Source: an uncultured Bacilli bacterium
GTDB lineage: Bacteria; Bacillota_I; Bacilli_A; RF39; UBA660
Direction: 5' to 3'
NCBI GenBank assembly: GCA_910586865.1
Contig: CAJUIY010000052.1
Coordinates: 1-10,752 of the forward strand
Length of the DNA stretch: 10,752 nt
How positions within the stretch are numbered: position 1 is the first letter of the stretch; every line of letters starts with the position of its first letter. The notes under the pieces were generated by a model. The model was not told where the DNA came from. It searched no databases and worked only from the letters and a program-made list of their open reading frames with translations. Below are positions 1 to 5,776 of this stretch, in pieces. Both the position numbers and the translations under genes were made by a program.

Positions 1-78
1 AACTTACTTTTCTCCTTATTTAATCACTACTCCTAGTTTCTTGCGATTGCCCTAATAAAAAATAAAGCACAGGAGATT

Positions 79-324
79 ATGTATGATATCACCAAAACAT
101 TAAAAGAAGAAAATCCAGAAGCTGGTTATATTAGTACAATTGATTATCCAGAATATTATTACCGAATACAAGAAGTATTAATGATGGATTCAGATTTTGC
201 TGCAGAAGTACTAGAAGAAGCAGAAAGACGCGCAAATATTGAACATACTTCTTCCCATAGCGAAGATCTTCAAGGAAATAATATAGGTGGTTATACGTAT
301 TATTTTAGTAAAAAAGTAACATAA
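79..324 (+). CDS. Small acidic protein of unknown function (81 aa)
   Basis: I do not recognise this protein. It is rich in Glu, Asp and Tyr, has no signal peptide or membrane segment, and so is probably cytoplasmic. Residues about 26-52 look like one amphipathic acidic helix (IQEVLMMDSDFAAEVLEEAE), followed by a polar stretch with Gly and Asn and a short Tyr-rich end (YTYYFSKK). A purine-rich AGGAG lies at 71-75, only 3 bases before the ATG, which is shorter than usual. The next ATG, at 83, is out of frame and closes at once, so 79 is the best start. Codon use is AT-rich like the neighbours. It stands alone: 93 bases separate it from the next gene, which has its own promoter. No convincing promoter is visible in the 78 bases upstream. 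Confidence 0.6.
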   Translation: MYDITKTLKEENPEAGYISTIDYPEYYYRIQEVLMMDSDFAAEVLEEAERRANIEHTSSHSEDLQGNNIGGYTYYFSKKVT

Positions 325-361
325 ATATAACATACTCTTTCTAATATTACTTATAATGAGG

Positions 362-390
362 TTGCAGATTTGATAAAATAATTGTATAAT
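362..390 (+). promoter_or_regulatory. Sigma-A-like promoter for the 418-1389 gene
   Basis: A -35 box TTGCAG (362-367) and a perfect -10 box TATAAT (385-390) are separated by exactly 17 bases. Transcription would begin near 397, leaving a leader of about 20 bases that contains the AGGAGG ribosome binding site (406-411). Confidence 0.7.
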
Positions 391-417
391 CATTATGGTA
401 ATCATAGGAGGAGAAGT

Positions 418-1389
418 ATGGGAAAAAAGAAAAAAGAGTTAGAAGAAACACAAGATATGAGTATGACCTTCATTGCAGAAGTAGGGCAAAAATCAGCAGT
501 GGCAGAAGACAAGTTAGATGATGTTTCAGGAACAATAGATATAAAAAAAGAACCACCAACAAAAGAGGAGCTAAATGACTTTGAAGCGAATTTAAATGAT
601 AATCATCATAGTAACAAAGGGATTATGGTAGTAGTAATACTGATGTTATTATGTTTTATCGTTGGATTTGGTAGTTCGAAACTTTTCTTCCATGAGAAAG
701 CAGAAAAAAAACAAGTAGAAAATAAAAAAACGGATAAAATAGAAAAGGAATCTACTGATACAGTAATATCTCCTGAAAGTCTTTTTGTGAAAGATTTAAT
801 TGCTAGATATCACTATCCATATTTAGCTGATTATGTATATGAGATTTTATATAGCAAAGAAAAGATTGTAGTAGAAGATATGGAAGAAAATTATTTACAA
901 ATGTTAGTCGCAATGCAAGCAACAAAAAATCCTTTTGTGGTTGATTTTTCGAGTGAAGAATTTCAAGATGCTCTAACACTTTTATTTGGTGATCAAGTAG
1001 TATTAGATAATAAAGATATTTCTTTTGATAAGTATAAGTGCAACAAAATTACTTTTGACGAAAAATTGAACACTTACCATTTAGAGTCAAAAGAGAATTG
1101 TGAAATCTCTAATTCTTTTAAGATAAAGAATAAAGTAATCAGTGTTCAAAAGAAAGAAGATACTTTAGAAGTAGATATTGCGATTGCTGTTGTTGATGAA
1201 AATGCAGATAAAGTTTATAAAAAGTATGATTTAGAGAATAAAAAAGGAGAAGAAGAACTAGAGGATAAGAAAGCATCCGATTTTGATATTTTTAGTGATG
1301 AGGAAGATTTTAATCAATATAAATATATATTTCATTATGATAAAAATAATCACAATTACTATCTAAAACAAATAGAACAAATGGAGTAG
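418..1389 (+). CDS. Single-pass membrane protein with extracytoplasmic domain, function unknown (323 aa)
   Basis: The start is the ATG at 418, six bases after a perfect AGGAGG. An in-frame TTG at 382 would lie inside the -10 box and place the ribosome binding site in the coding region, so I rejected it. Residues 1-67 are charged and presumably cytoplasmic. One hydrophobic helix spans about 69-85 (MVVVILMLLCFIVGFG). Residues 90-115 form a Lys/Glu linker, and about 116-323 form a soluble domain likely outside the membrane. That domain holds two cysteines, C208 and C228, close enough for a disulfide. The C-terminus has an alternating aromatic pattern (YKYIFHYDKN, then NYYLKQIEQ) that suggests beta-strands. 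The topology is that of a bitopic envelope protein with a cytoplasmic tail. I recognise no family. It ends in TAG, 72 bases before frr. Confidence 0.85.
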   Translation: MGKKKKELEETQDMSMTFIAEVGQKSAVAEDKLDDVSGTIDIKKEPPTKEELNDFEANLNDNHHSNKGIMVVVILMLLCFIVGFGSSKLFFHEKAEKKQVENKKTDKIEKESTDTVISPESLFVKDLIARYHYPYLADYVYEILYSKEKIVVEDMEENYLQMLVAMQATKNPFVVDFSSEEFQDALTLLFGDQVVLDNKDISFDKYKCNKITFDEKLNTYHLESKENCEISNSFKIKNKVISVQKKEDTLEVDIAIAVVDENADKVYKKYDLENKKGEEELEDKKASDFDIFSDEEDFNQYKYIFHYDKNNHNYYLKQIEQME

Positions 1390-1406
1390 AGAATTTTCTA
1401 CTTTTT
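1386..1406 (+). terminator. Weak hairpin plus T-run overlapping the stop codon
   Basis: GTAGAG (1386-1391) can pair with TTCTAC (1396-1401) with one G-U pair and a 4-base AATT loop, followed directly by five T (1402-1406) and more pyrimidines. The stem includes the TAG stop of the upstream gene. It is short and AT-rich, so termination may be partial, with some readthrough into frr. Confidence 0.4.
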
Positions 1407-1407
1407 C

Positions 1408-1436
1408 TTTCTTTTCTAAATTTCTTGTATTATAAT
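1408..1436 (+). promoter_or_regulatory. Putative promoter for frr
   Basis: A perfect -10 box TATAAT lies at 1431-1436. The hexamer 17 bases upstream (TTTCTT, 1408-1413) is a poor -35. Predicted start of transcription is near 1443, immediately before the AAGGAGA ribosome binding site (1447-1453). Confidence 0.5.
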
Positions 1437-1461
1437 AGTAATAAGTAAGGAGAGATAAAAA

Positions 1462-2004
1462 ATGGATGAGATGATAAATAATTTAGAACAAAAAATGAAG
1501 AAATCAATTGAAAGTTACGAAAATAGGTTAAAAACAGTAAGAGCAGGAAGAGCAAATCCTTCTAGCCTAGATGGTGTAGTAGTATCTTATTATGGAACAC
1601 CAACTCCCTTAAAACAGTTAGCAACGATTTCTGTACCTGAGGCAACTCAACTTTTAATTAAGCCTTTTGACAAAGGATGCCTAAAGGATATTGAAAAAGC
1701 TATCTTTGATTCTGATTTAGGGTATACTCCAAATAATGATGGAGAAACCATTCGTATTGTAATACCAGCACTTACAGAAGAGCGAAGAAAAGAATTAACG
1801 AAACAAGTAAAGAAGATGGCAGAAGATGCTAAAATTTCCATTCGAAATATCAGACACGATGGAATTGAAGAAGCAAAGAAAATGGAAGCACCAGAAGATG
1901 AAGTGAAAGGTGCAGAAGATAGAATTCAAGATTTAGTTAATGAATACAATAAAAAAATTGATACGATTTTAAAAGAAAAGGAACAAGAACTTCTTACCGT
2001 ATAG
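1462..2004 (+). CDS. frr: Ribosome recycling factor
   Basis: RRF splits the post-termination ribosome together with EF-G so that subunits can be reused; it is cytoplasmic and essential in most bacteria. The whole length (180 aa; the E. coli protein is about 185) matches the family. Domain I helix 1 carries KTVRAGRANPS (24-34). Domain II, the beta-rich part, has the hallmark YYGTPTPLKQLA (43-54) and FDSDLGYTPN (82-91). The hinge and domain I helices follow with LTEERRKELTK (104-114) and the RNI-R motif. Arg128 and Arg131 align with E. coli Arg129 and the functionally important Arg132; His132 replaces E. coli Arg133. The ATG at 1462 lies 8 bases after AAGGAGA. Unlike the usual rpsB-tsf-pyrH-frr-uppS order, its neighbours here are membrane proteins of unknown function. 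It ends in TAG, with an in-frame microprotein just downstream. Confidence 0.97.
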   Translation: MDEMINNLEQKMKKSIESYENRLKTVRAGRANPSSLDGVVVSYYGTPTPLKQLATISVPEATQLLIKPFDKGCLKDIEKAIFDSDLGYTPNNDGETIRIVIPALTEERRKELTKQVKKMAEDAKISIRNIRHDGIEEAKKMEAPEDEVKGAEDRIQDLVNEYNKKIDTILKEKEQELLTV

Positions 2005-2013
2005 GGATTTAAT

Positions 2014-2100
2014 ATGAATAAAAAAGGGATGATAATAGGAATTATTGTCTGTATTGTTGGTGTTATTATGATAGCAATTGGTTACAGTCTAATGAAATAA
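2014..2100 (+). CDS. 28-residue transmembrane microprotein downstream of frr
   Basis: This short frame starts with MNKK, continues as one hydrophobic helix over about residues 6-23 (MIIGIIVCIVGVIMIAIG), and ends YSLMK before TAA. The pattern of positive ends and a single Gly/Ile/Val-rich helix is typical of small membrane peptides. AGGGA at 2003-2007 sits 6 bases before the ATG and overlaps the frr TAG stop (2002-2004), so translation could be coupled to frr. It is also in the same frame as frr, so readthrough of that TAG would add three residues and then this helix to RRF. A terminator follows four bases after the stop. No homologue is recognised, and with so short a frame, chance remains possible. 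Confidence 0.55.
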   Translation: MNKKGMIIGIIVCIVGVIMIAIGYSLMK

Positions 2101-2103
2101 TGG

Positions 2104-2131
2104 AAAGTAGTAATAAGCTGCTTTTTCTTTT
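2104..2131 (+). terminator. Rho-independent terminator of the frr unit
   Basis: AAAGTAG (2104-2110) pairs with CTGCTTT (2118-2124) over 7 bp with one G-U pair and a 7-base loop, followed by TTCTTTT. It lies just after the microprotein stop and before the next promoter, which supports frr plus the microprotein as one transcription unit. Confidence 0.6.
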
Positions 2132-2191
2132 GATATGGAAATATGGTATCTTAAGATAAAAAGGTTTCTATTTTTACTTTTTTATCTCTAT

Positions 2192-2220
2192 TTGTAATAT
2201 TAAGATATTAATGTTAAAAT
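2192..2220 (+). promoter_or_regulatory. Extended -10 promoter for the membrane protein/FemABX operon
   Basis: TTGTAA (2192-2197) and TAAAAT (2215-2220) are 17 bases apart, and the -10 is preceded by TGT (2212-2214), giving a TGn extended -10. Transcription would start near 2227, about 24 bases before the ATG at 2251. No terminator or strong internal promoter is visible until after 4850, so this probably drives three genes. Confidence 0.65.
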
Positions 2221-2250
2221 AGTATGTGAAAGAATCGAAAAGGTGAATCT

Positions 2251-3258
2251 ATGAGTAAGTATAAGAAAAAAAAGAAAATAAGATTATTCATAAAAGTATT
2301 ATTATGTTTAATTTATCTATTTATTATTTGTATATTATGTTTTGCTTCTTTTAAAATATTTGAAGAGGAAGAGAAAATCATTCCTTGGAATGAGGTACAA
2401 AAAACAAATCAGTACTCGTATTTAGAAATATTTGAGATGAGTGAGGCATTCGCTGAACTTCCAAAAGAAAACAAACAAATTCACTTTGTTATGGAAAAAG
2501 AAGAAACAGGAGAGTGGCACACCTATTTAATGGCTATTAAAAAAGAGGATTATTCAAAGTATAAGAATATTATTGATTATACCTATGAAAGAGGAGAAAT
2601 TGCTCCTAGTAAAATAAAAGTATATGGATACCCAGTAGAAATAAATAATAATATTAAGGAATTAGCGATTAAAAACATTACCAATTTTGTTCCTATTGAG
2701 AATGAAGTGGTTCTAACGAATGAAAACTTTGAAGATTATTTAACCAATACTTATTTGGATACTACCTTGCAAAAAACACATGAGTTCAATTATTTTGTTT
2801 TAACCTTACTCTTAGTAGCCCTTGCTTTATTTATTTTATTAATATTTACTATTTTTGATAAAGATAAACTAGTAGATGAAGTGGATTATATCATCGAAAA
2901 AGATTTGAAAAAACAAAAGAAGAAAAAAACAATACATAAGTCTATCAACAGTAAGAATAATAAAAATAGTAGTACTGAAAAGAAAAAAACAGATAAAGAT
3001 ACGATAAAACAAAAAAATCAAGAAAGTGCACCTGAAAAAAAGAAAACGAATACAAAAACAAAAGGGATGGAGAATAAGAAAGCACCAGAACAAAAAAAGA
3101 AAAAGTCGAATGCAAAAGCAACCGAAAAGAAGCAAAAAAATGAGAAAGTAGAAGCAAAAAGAAAGTCGCTTGAAAAGGGAAAAATATCAGAAAAGAAAAA
3201 AAAGAATTCGATTGAGAAACAGAAAAAAGAAGAAGAGGAAGAACTTGAAGTAATTTAA
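2251..3258 (+). CDS. Two-helix membrane protein with long Lys-rich cytoplasmic tail, function unknown (335 aa)
   Basis: Residues 3-11 are a basic cluster, then one membrane helix spans about 12-34. Residues 35-179 form a polar domain expected outside the membrane, a second helix lies at about 181-202, and the remainder is cytoplasmic by the positive-inside rule. The tail (about 219-326) is extreme in Lys, with Glu, Ser, Thr and Asn and almost no hydrophobic residues: a disordered polycation with loosely repeated EKKK/QKKK units. It ends abruptly in an acidic EEEEELEVI. Such tails often bind nucleic acid, acidic phospholipid or acidic proteins, but that is inference. AAGGTGA at 2240-2246 precedes the ATG by 4 bases. 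The stop overlaps the ribosome binding site of the FemABX-type gene, so the two are co-transcribed and probably coupled. I recognise no family for the extracytoplasmic domain. Confidence 0.85.
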   Translation: MSKYKKKKKIRLFIKVLLCLIYLFIICILCFASFKIFEEEEKIIPWNEVQKTNQYSYLEIFEMSEAFAELPKENKQIHFVMEKEETGEWHTYLMAIKKEDYSKYKNIIDYTYERGEIAPSKIKVYGYPVEINNNIKELAIKNITNFVPIENEVVLTNENFEDYLTNTYLDTTLQKTHEFNYFVLTLLLVALALFILLIFTIFDKDKLVDEVDYIIEKDLKKQKKKKTIHKSINSKNNKNSSTEKKKTDKDTIKQKNQESAPEKKKTNTKTKGMENKKAPEQKKKKSNAKATEKKQKNEKVEAKRKSLEKGKISEKKKKNSIEKQKKEEEEELEVI

Positions 3259-3271
3259 GGAGAGAGAAAAG

Positions 3272-4498
3272 ATGGAATTTAAAATAATAAAAGAAGAGGA
3301 ATACAAGAAGTTTTGGGAAAATCATCCATTAAAGACCTTTTTGTCTTCTATTGAAATTGGAAAATTAAGACATAAGAGCGGATGGAAGGTACATTATGTA
3401 GGAGTTCTTGAAAAGAAAAAAATAGTGGCCGCTACGATGATGGTATCGAGAAAAAAGAAATTTGGAAAAGAAGAGTTTTATGCACCTAGAGGATTTTTAC
3501 TAGATTTTAGAAACCAAGAATTATTAGGCTTTTTTACAGAAAATGTAAAAAAATATATCAAAGAACACCACGGCTATCTTTTAAGAATTGATCCTTATGT
3601 CATTTATAAAGAAAGAGATATTGATGGAAATATCGTAGAAGGTGGGGAAGATAACTCTATTGTTCTTACTTATTTAGAAGATTTAGGATTTCACAAAGTG
3701 CAAATAAAAGATATGGAACAAGTGGGATGGATGTTTTCTCTTGATTTAAAAGGAAAAACAGAAGACCAAATCTTAAAAGAAATGAAACCAAATACCAGGA
3801 ATACCATTCGAAAAGCATCTAAATTTGGAATTGAAATTAAAGAATTAGGTTATGATGATTTACAAAGATTTCAAGATATTATGATAGAAACAGGAGAAAG
3901 AAAAAGTTTTTCAATTCGAAAACTTTCCTATTATCAAGAAATGTATCAACTTTTCCATGATAAGGGGCAAATTAAATATGTAGTAACCGAACTTAATTTA
4001 GATCAATATATTAAGAATTTGGAAAAAGAGTTATCTTATAAAAAGAAGGAACTAGATAAACTAAAGGATGCAAAATATAATGATGGGAAAAGAAATTCAT
4101 TTCAAAATGAGATAACTTCGATTCAGAAAAAAATAGAAGAGGCAAAAAAAATAAGAAAAGAAGAAGGCAAAGAGGTTATCACTTTATCAGGATCGATGTT
4201 TATCATGATTCAACCAGAAATTATTTACTTATCTAGTGGTAACTACCAGAAGTATATGAATTTTAATTCTCAATATTTAATCCAGTGGGATATGATAAAG
4301 TATGGTATCTCTCAAGGTTTTACGAAACATAATTTCTATGGTATTCCAGCGAACATTAATGAAAAACCAAAGGATTATGGTATTTATGAATTCAAAAGAG
4401 GGTTTAATGGTTATGTAGAAGAATTAATTGGTGAATTTGAGCTACCTATTTCATGGCATTATTATCTGTTCAAATTTATTCATAAGATAAGAGGGTAA
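3272..4498 (+). CDS. FemABX/MurM-family peptidoglycan bridge aminoacyltransferase
   Basis: Family members move Gly, Ala or Ser from aminoacyl-tRNA onto the stem-peptide Lys of lipid II on the inner membrane face, building the interpeptide bridge. At 408 aa the length fits (S. aureus FemA is about 420). Two GNAT-like halves are visible. The first includes YAPRGFLLDFRNQEL (70-84) and LRIDPYV (104-110). The second has KPNTRNTIRKASKFGIEIK (172-190), resembling FemA's RNTKKVKKNGVKV, and near the end HNFYGIP (353-359) and YEFKRGFNG (372-380), resembling NFYGV and KFKKGYN in FemA. Residues about 243-298 form the charged helical-hairpin arm typical of the family. AAGGAGA at 3257-3263 lies 8 bases before the ATG. 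The amino acid transferred cannot be told from sequence. Neighbouring membrane proteins in the same operon may support its work at the membrane. Confidence 0.93.
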   Translation: MEFKIIKEEEYKKFWENHPLKTFLSSIEIGKLRHKSGWKVHYVGVLEKKKIVAATMMVSRKKKFGKEEFYAPRGFLLDFRNQELLGFFTENVKKYIKEHHGYLLRIDPYVIYKERDIDGNIVEGGEDNSIVLTYLEDLGFHKVQIKDMEQVGWMFSLDLKGKTEDQILKEMKPNTRNTIRKASKFGIEIKELGYDDLQRFQDIMIETGERKSFSIRKLSYYQEMYQLFHDKGQIKYVVTELNLDQYIKNLEKELSYKKKELDKLKDAKYNDGKRNSFQNEITSIQKKIEEAKKIRKEEGKEVITLSGSMFIMIQPEIIYLSSGNYQKYMNFNSQYLIQWDMIKYGISQGFTKHNFYGIPANINEKPKDYGIYEFKRGFNGYVEELIGEFELPISWHYYLFKFIHKIRG

Positions 4499-4502
4499 TG
4501 GG

Positions 4503-4850
4503 ATGAAGAATTATTTATATGAGTATATTCATATGGTAGATGATATTTTAGATCATAATAAAGAAAAAAATAGAAAAGATTTAAAGAAAGAACACTTAAT
4601 AAAAATTCAGTTCTTTCAACACGAAAGACTCATTCATTTATTAGTAACGTTGTTTTATGCTTTGTTTCTACTATTATTTGTCTTTCTAATGACTATTTTT
4701 CGTCCTTTTCTCTTTATTGTTATAATATTAATCACCTTTTTAATTTTTTATGTGATTCATTATTTTCGCTTAGAAAATGGAGTGCAGTACCTTTATAAAC
4801 AATACGATAGAATGTGTGACAGAAAAGATATAGATACAAAAGAAAAATAA
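4503..4850 (+). CDS. Small two-helix membrane protein, function unknown (115 aa)
   Basis: Four bases separate this gene from the FemABX-type stop, and its ribosome binding site (AGAGGG, 4490-4495) lies inside that gene's last codons, so translation is probably coupled. Residues 1-43 are charged and likely cytoplasmic, then two hydrophobic helices at about 44-66 and 69-88 form a hairpin with a very short turn (FRP at 66-68), followed by a charged cytoplasmic tail. Both ends are therefore predicted inside. The N-terminal segment (about 13-35, alternating Lys and acidic residues) may form a helix that contacts a partner. No catalytic motif is seen and I recognise no family. Its position suggests a membrane partner or anchor for the bridge transferase; that is inference. 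Confidence 0.85.
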   Translation: MKNYLYEYIHMVDDILDHNKEKNRKDLKKEHLIKIQFFQHERLIHLLVTLFYALFLLLFVFLMTIFRPFLFIVIILITFLIFYVIHYFRLENGVQYLYKQYDRMCDRKDIDTKEK

Positions 4851-4853
4851 GTC

Positions 4854-4882
4854 TTCCGTTTCTTAAAGAATGGTACTATAAT
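4854..4882 (+). promoter_or_regulatory. Putative promoter before the DUF3419-like gene
   Basis: A perfect -10 box TATAAT (4877-4882) is present. The hexamer 17 bases upstream (TTCCGT, 4854-4859) matches the -35 consensus only at TT. It could also drive the ABC genes, since no terminator separates them. Confidence 0.45.
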
Positions 4883-4894
4883 AAGGGCGGTGAT
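4883..4894 (+). promoter_or_regulatory. Ribosome binding site that decides the start at 4899
   Basis: AAGGGCGGTGAT closely matches the anti-Shine-Dalgarno complement AAGGAGGTGAT. Its core ends at 4890, 8 bases before the ATG at 4899. The GTG at 4890 and ATG at 4893 lie within the site itself and are unlikely starts. Confidence 0.7.
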
Positions 4895-4898
4895 GAAA

Positions 4899-5735
4899 AT
4901 GTTAAAAGAGGATATTAAAATTGCACAACAAATCGTATCTTTAAAATTTAATAATTTACATAAAAAAGAATCTTATCATAATCATTCATTTATTTATAAA
5001 TTTACAAATGAAGAAATTATGAATTATCAAAAGTACTTAAAAAATAGAAAAAGAATATTTTCAATAACGGCTTCTTCTGATCAAATTCTAAATAGTATCT
5101 TAGAAGGAAGTGAGGAAATTATTTCTTGTGATATTAGCAGATGGCCTTCTTATTTCTATTAGTTAAAAAAAGCAGCTGTTTTCTCTTTAACAAGAGAAGA
5201 ATATATCGAATTTTTTATTTCAGAACATAATGAACATTTAGTATTCAATGATTTATTATATGATAAATTAGTAGATAATTTATCTGAGGATGCAAGAAAA
5301 TTTTGGGATTCTTTATTTCTGTTCTTTGAAGGAGAAGATATTTATTATTCGCCACTATTTTCAAGAGAGACATTAATAGAAAAACATATTATCAATACCA
5401 ATCCATATTTACAAGGAAAAAATTACGATAAACTAAGAGATAGATTAGGAAATGTTAAAGTAAGCCATCAAGTGGGTAATATTAAAGATATAGAAATATC
5501 AGAACCACCTTATGATTTTGTAAATTTATCTAGTATTATTTATTATTCTTTTCACGATTTCTCTGAATATGAACAATTAGTAGAAAGATTTCCTTTGAAT
5601 GAGAATGGAATTGTTTTAACTTATTTATATCATTTAAGAGAAGAAATAAAAAATAATTTTTCAGATAAGAAAAATTATCAATTAGTAAAATTTAATAAAA
5701 GTAATCATGGACTTTTAGTTTATCAAAAGAAATAA
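4899..5735 (+). pseudogene. DUF3419/BtaA-like SAM-binding protein gene interrupted by one in-frame TAG
   Basis: A single frame of 278 codons runs from ATG 4899 to TAA 5733-5735, broken only by TAG at 5160-5162 (codon 88). Codon use and protein character are continuous on both sides. Residues 53-68 (IFSITASSDQILNSIL) look like the SAM-binding loop of DUF3419 proteins, and CDIS (77-80) like the acidic residue after the second strand. The TAG then falls inside the next conserved stretch, YFY-stop-LKKAAV, where relatives typically read like LELKLAA. PYDFVNLSSI (204-213) fits a later strand of the Rossmann-like core. Known DUF3419 relatives include BtaA, which transfers the 3-amino-3-carboxypropyl group of SAM to diacylglycerol; the substrate here is unknown. 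A single substitution in a Glu, Tyr, Gln, Lys, Ser, Leu or Trp codon would explain the stop. The gene may be freshly inactivated, read through, or contain a sequencing error. The family call is from memory of motifs. Confidence 0.72.
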
Positions 5736-5776
5736 AAAGAATAAGTAGTTAGTGGTAATAAAGAGGAGTAAGAAGT

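Noticed and set aside
382..417. Upstream TTG start giving a 335-aa version of the 418-1389 protein
   Set aside because: The TTG lies inside the promoter -10 region and the added codons would cover the AGGAGG site; ATG 418 has ideal spacing.
2147..2186. Palindrome TATCTTAAGATA and an A/T hairpin (2155-2163 with 2177-2186)
   Set aside because: Nearly pure A/T pairing with one bulge; expected by chance in such AT-rich sequence and redundant with the better terminator at 2104-2131.
2869..3325. Minus-strand reading frames rich in Phe, Leu and Ser opposite the Lys-rich tail
   Set aside because: They are mirror images of AAA/GAA codons on the coding strand, with no ribosome binding site; low-complexity shadows.
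5472..5735. Separate 87-aa gene starting at GTG 5472
   Set aside because: It is the in-frame end of the interrupted DUF3419-like frame; open sequence continues upstream to the TAG at 5160 and there is no ribosome binding site at 5472.
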